Origin: Pseudogemmobacter humi
GTDB taxonomy: Bacteria; Pseudomonadota; Alphaproteobacteria; Rhodobacterales; Rhodobacteraceae
Length of the DNA: 64,000 nt
Direction: 5' to 3'
NCBI RefSeq assembly: GCF_900609055.1
Contig: NZ_UXAW01000056.1
Coordinates: forward strand, 1 to 64,000
In this document: positions 63,050 through 64,000 of the stretch, in pieces
Layout: each line of letters starts with the position of its first letter
Numbering within the stretch: the first letter of the stretch is position 1
Notes under the pieces: generated by a model
Database searches by the model: none
What the model was told of the DNA's origin: nothing
The model's input: the letters and a program-made list of their open reading frames with translations, nothing else
Made by a program: the position numbers and the translations under genes

Positions 63050-63955
63050 TCAGTTCAGAAAGCCCTGGCCGGTCAGCCAGTCGCGCGCCACGGCATCGGC
63101 CGGCTCGCCGCCGACCTGGATGCGGCCGTTCAGCTCTTGCAGCGTGACCAGATCGAGCGAGGCGAAGATCGGCGCCAGCACTTCGGCGATCTGCGGATTG
63201 GCCTCCAGCACCGCCTGGCGGATGATCGGCGCGGGCTGATAGACCGGCTGCACCGATTTGTCGTCCTCCAGCACCACCAGCCCGACCGAGGAAATCGCCC
63301 CGTCGGTGCCGTAGACCATGGCCGCGTTCACCCCCGAGGTCTGCTGCGCTGCCGCCGCGATGGTCGCCGCGGTGTCGCCGCCCGAAAGCTGAACAAGCTG
63401 ATCGGGGGTCAGGGTGAAGCCATAGGTCTCCTGAAACGCGGGCAGCGCCGCCGGGGCGGTGACGAATTCGGTCGAGGCCGCCAGTTTCACATTGCCGCCC
63501 CCGGCGACCCAGGCCCCGAATTCCGTCAGGGTTTTCAGGTTGTTGGGCTCGGCCACATCGCCGCGCAGCGCAATCGCCCAGGTGTTGTTCGCGGGCGCCG
63601 CGGGCAGCCAGACGATCTTGTTCGCCGCCAGATCCAGCTCGGCCGCGCGGGCATAGCCTGCCGCCGCGTCCTTCCAGATCTCGCTGTCGGCCTCGTTGAA
63701 GAAGAAGGCGGCGTTGCCGGTATACTCCGGGTAGATGTCGATCTGCCCGGCGATGATCGCATCGCGCAGGATGGGCGTGCCGCCCAGTTGCAGCTTGTTC
63801 TCGACCTCGATCCCCGCGTTTTCCAGCGCCAGATAGATGACGTTGCCAAGCAGCCCGCCTTCGGTGTCGATCTTCGACGAGACGACGACCGGATCGGCGA
63901 AGGCGGTGGCGGCGGCAGCGGCGAAGGCCACTGAGAGGGTAAGGGTTCTGATCAT
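63050..63955 (-). CDS. betaine-type ABC importer substrate-binding protein (OsmF/YehZ-like)
   Basis: 301 residues with AGGAGG just upstream of ATG 63955. Sec signal peptide (LTLSVAFAAAAATAFA, cleavage near FADP). The mature part is of the OsmF/OpuCC type: KIDTEGGLLGNVIYLALENA, LQLGGTPILRDAIIAGQIDI, YPEYTGNAAFFF and NGRIQVGGEPADAVARDWL. Such proteins bind quaternary ammonium compounds in an aromatic cage. First gene of the operon that continues through the importer to the hydantoinase, carbamoylase, DUF917 and urocanase-like genes, so its ligand is probably an imidazole betaine. The promoter lies at or beyond the right edge. Confidence 0.9.
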   Translation of the reverse strand: MIRTLTLSVAFAAAAATAFADPVVVSSKIDTEGGLLGNVIYLALENAGIEVENKLQLGGTPILRDAIIAGQIDIYPEYTGNAAFFFNEADSEIWKDAAAGYARAAELDLAANKIVWLPAAPANNTWAIALRGDVAEPNNLKTLTEFGAWVAGGGNVKLAASTEFVTAPAALPAFQETYGFTLTPDQLVQLSGGDTAATIAAAAQQTSGVNAAMVYGTDGAISSVGLVVLEDDKSVQPVYQPAPIIRQAVLEANPQIAEVLAPIFASLDLVTLQELNGRIQVGGEPADAVARDWLTGQGFLN

Positions 63956-64000
63956 CGGGTTCCTCCTGTCGGGGATGTTGCTACGGCTTTGTTTTTATTG

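Overview
The window looks like chromosome (or a large catabolic replicon) of an alphaproteobacterium of the Rhodobacteraceae type. The evidence is very high GC with GC-rich third codon positions, tightly overlapping ATGA gene junctions, and proteins of familiar Rhodobacter/Paracoccus style (GcvA-like LysR regulators, Tat-type peptide binding protein, betaine enzymes). The genus is an inference. No rRNA or tRNA gene was seen.

Layout. 1-2.5 kb: a graveyard. A frameshifted IS5-type transposase, then the remains of a type I-E CRISPR-Cas locus in native order (3' part of cas5e, truncated cas6e, C-terminal tail of cas1, an intact cas2, AT-richer leader, one good I-E repeat), then an IS3-type orfA remnant. 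2.5-9.1 kb: a universal stress protein, a GcvT-like aminomethyltransferase, a broken NCS1 permease, an XRE regulator, and a PLP aminotransferase/phospho-lyase paired with a hydroxylysine-kinase-like kinase. 9.8-24.4 kb: a divergent catabolic locus around an IclR regulator. Leftward are aldehyde dehydrogenase, an enolase-superfamily protein and a GMC oxidoreductase. Rightward are an aspartase-superfamily lyase, aldehyde dehydrogenase, aldo/keto reductase and a dipeptide-type ABC transporter, with intercistronic hairpins.

24.5-47.5 kb: a large betaine (quaternary amine) region. It holds two non-pyrrolysine MttB-family methyltransferases, an Fe(II)/2-oxoglutarate-type oxygenase, a Rieske N-demethylase with its reductase, a hydroxyproline-betaine epimerase (hpbD), dehydrogenases, an FAD amine oxidase, an aldehyde dehydrogenase, a DapA-family lyase/deaminase, a ProVWX-type betaine importer, and LysR, TetR, GntR and GbdR-like regulators. 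Read together these nearly complete a route from a proline-type betaine to 2-oxoglutarate. 47.6-51 kb: nadABC behind a palindromic operator. 51.1-54.5 kb: MOSC protein, redoxin, a secreted protein of unknown function, and a MarR regulator with a Cys/His tail divergent from a DGC-domain protein.

54.6-64 kb: a compact leftward operon with a YehZYXW-type betaine importer, a hydantoinase-like amidohydrolase, an M20 N-carbamoyl amino acid hydrolase, a DUF917 (S-methyl thiohydantoin desulfurase) protein and a urocanase homologue with altered active-site motifs. This set reads as breakdown of ergothioneine, S-methyl-ergothioneine or a related methylated imidazole down to glutamate. It is the most interesting system in the window. 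The common thread from 11 kb onward is uptake and dismantling of methylated amino acid betaines.
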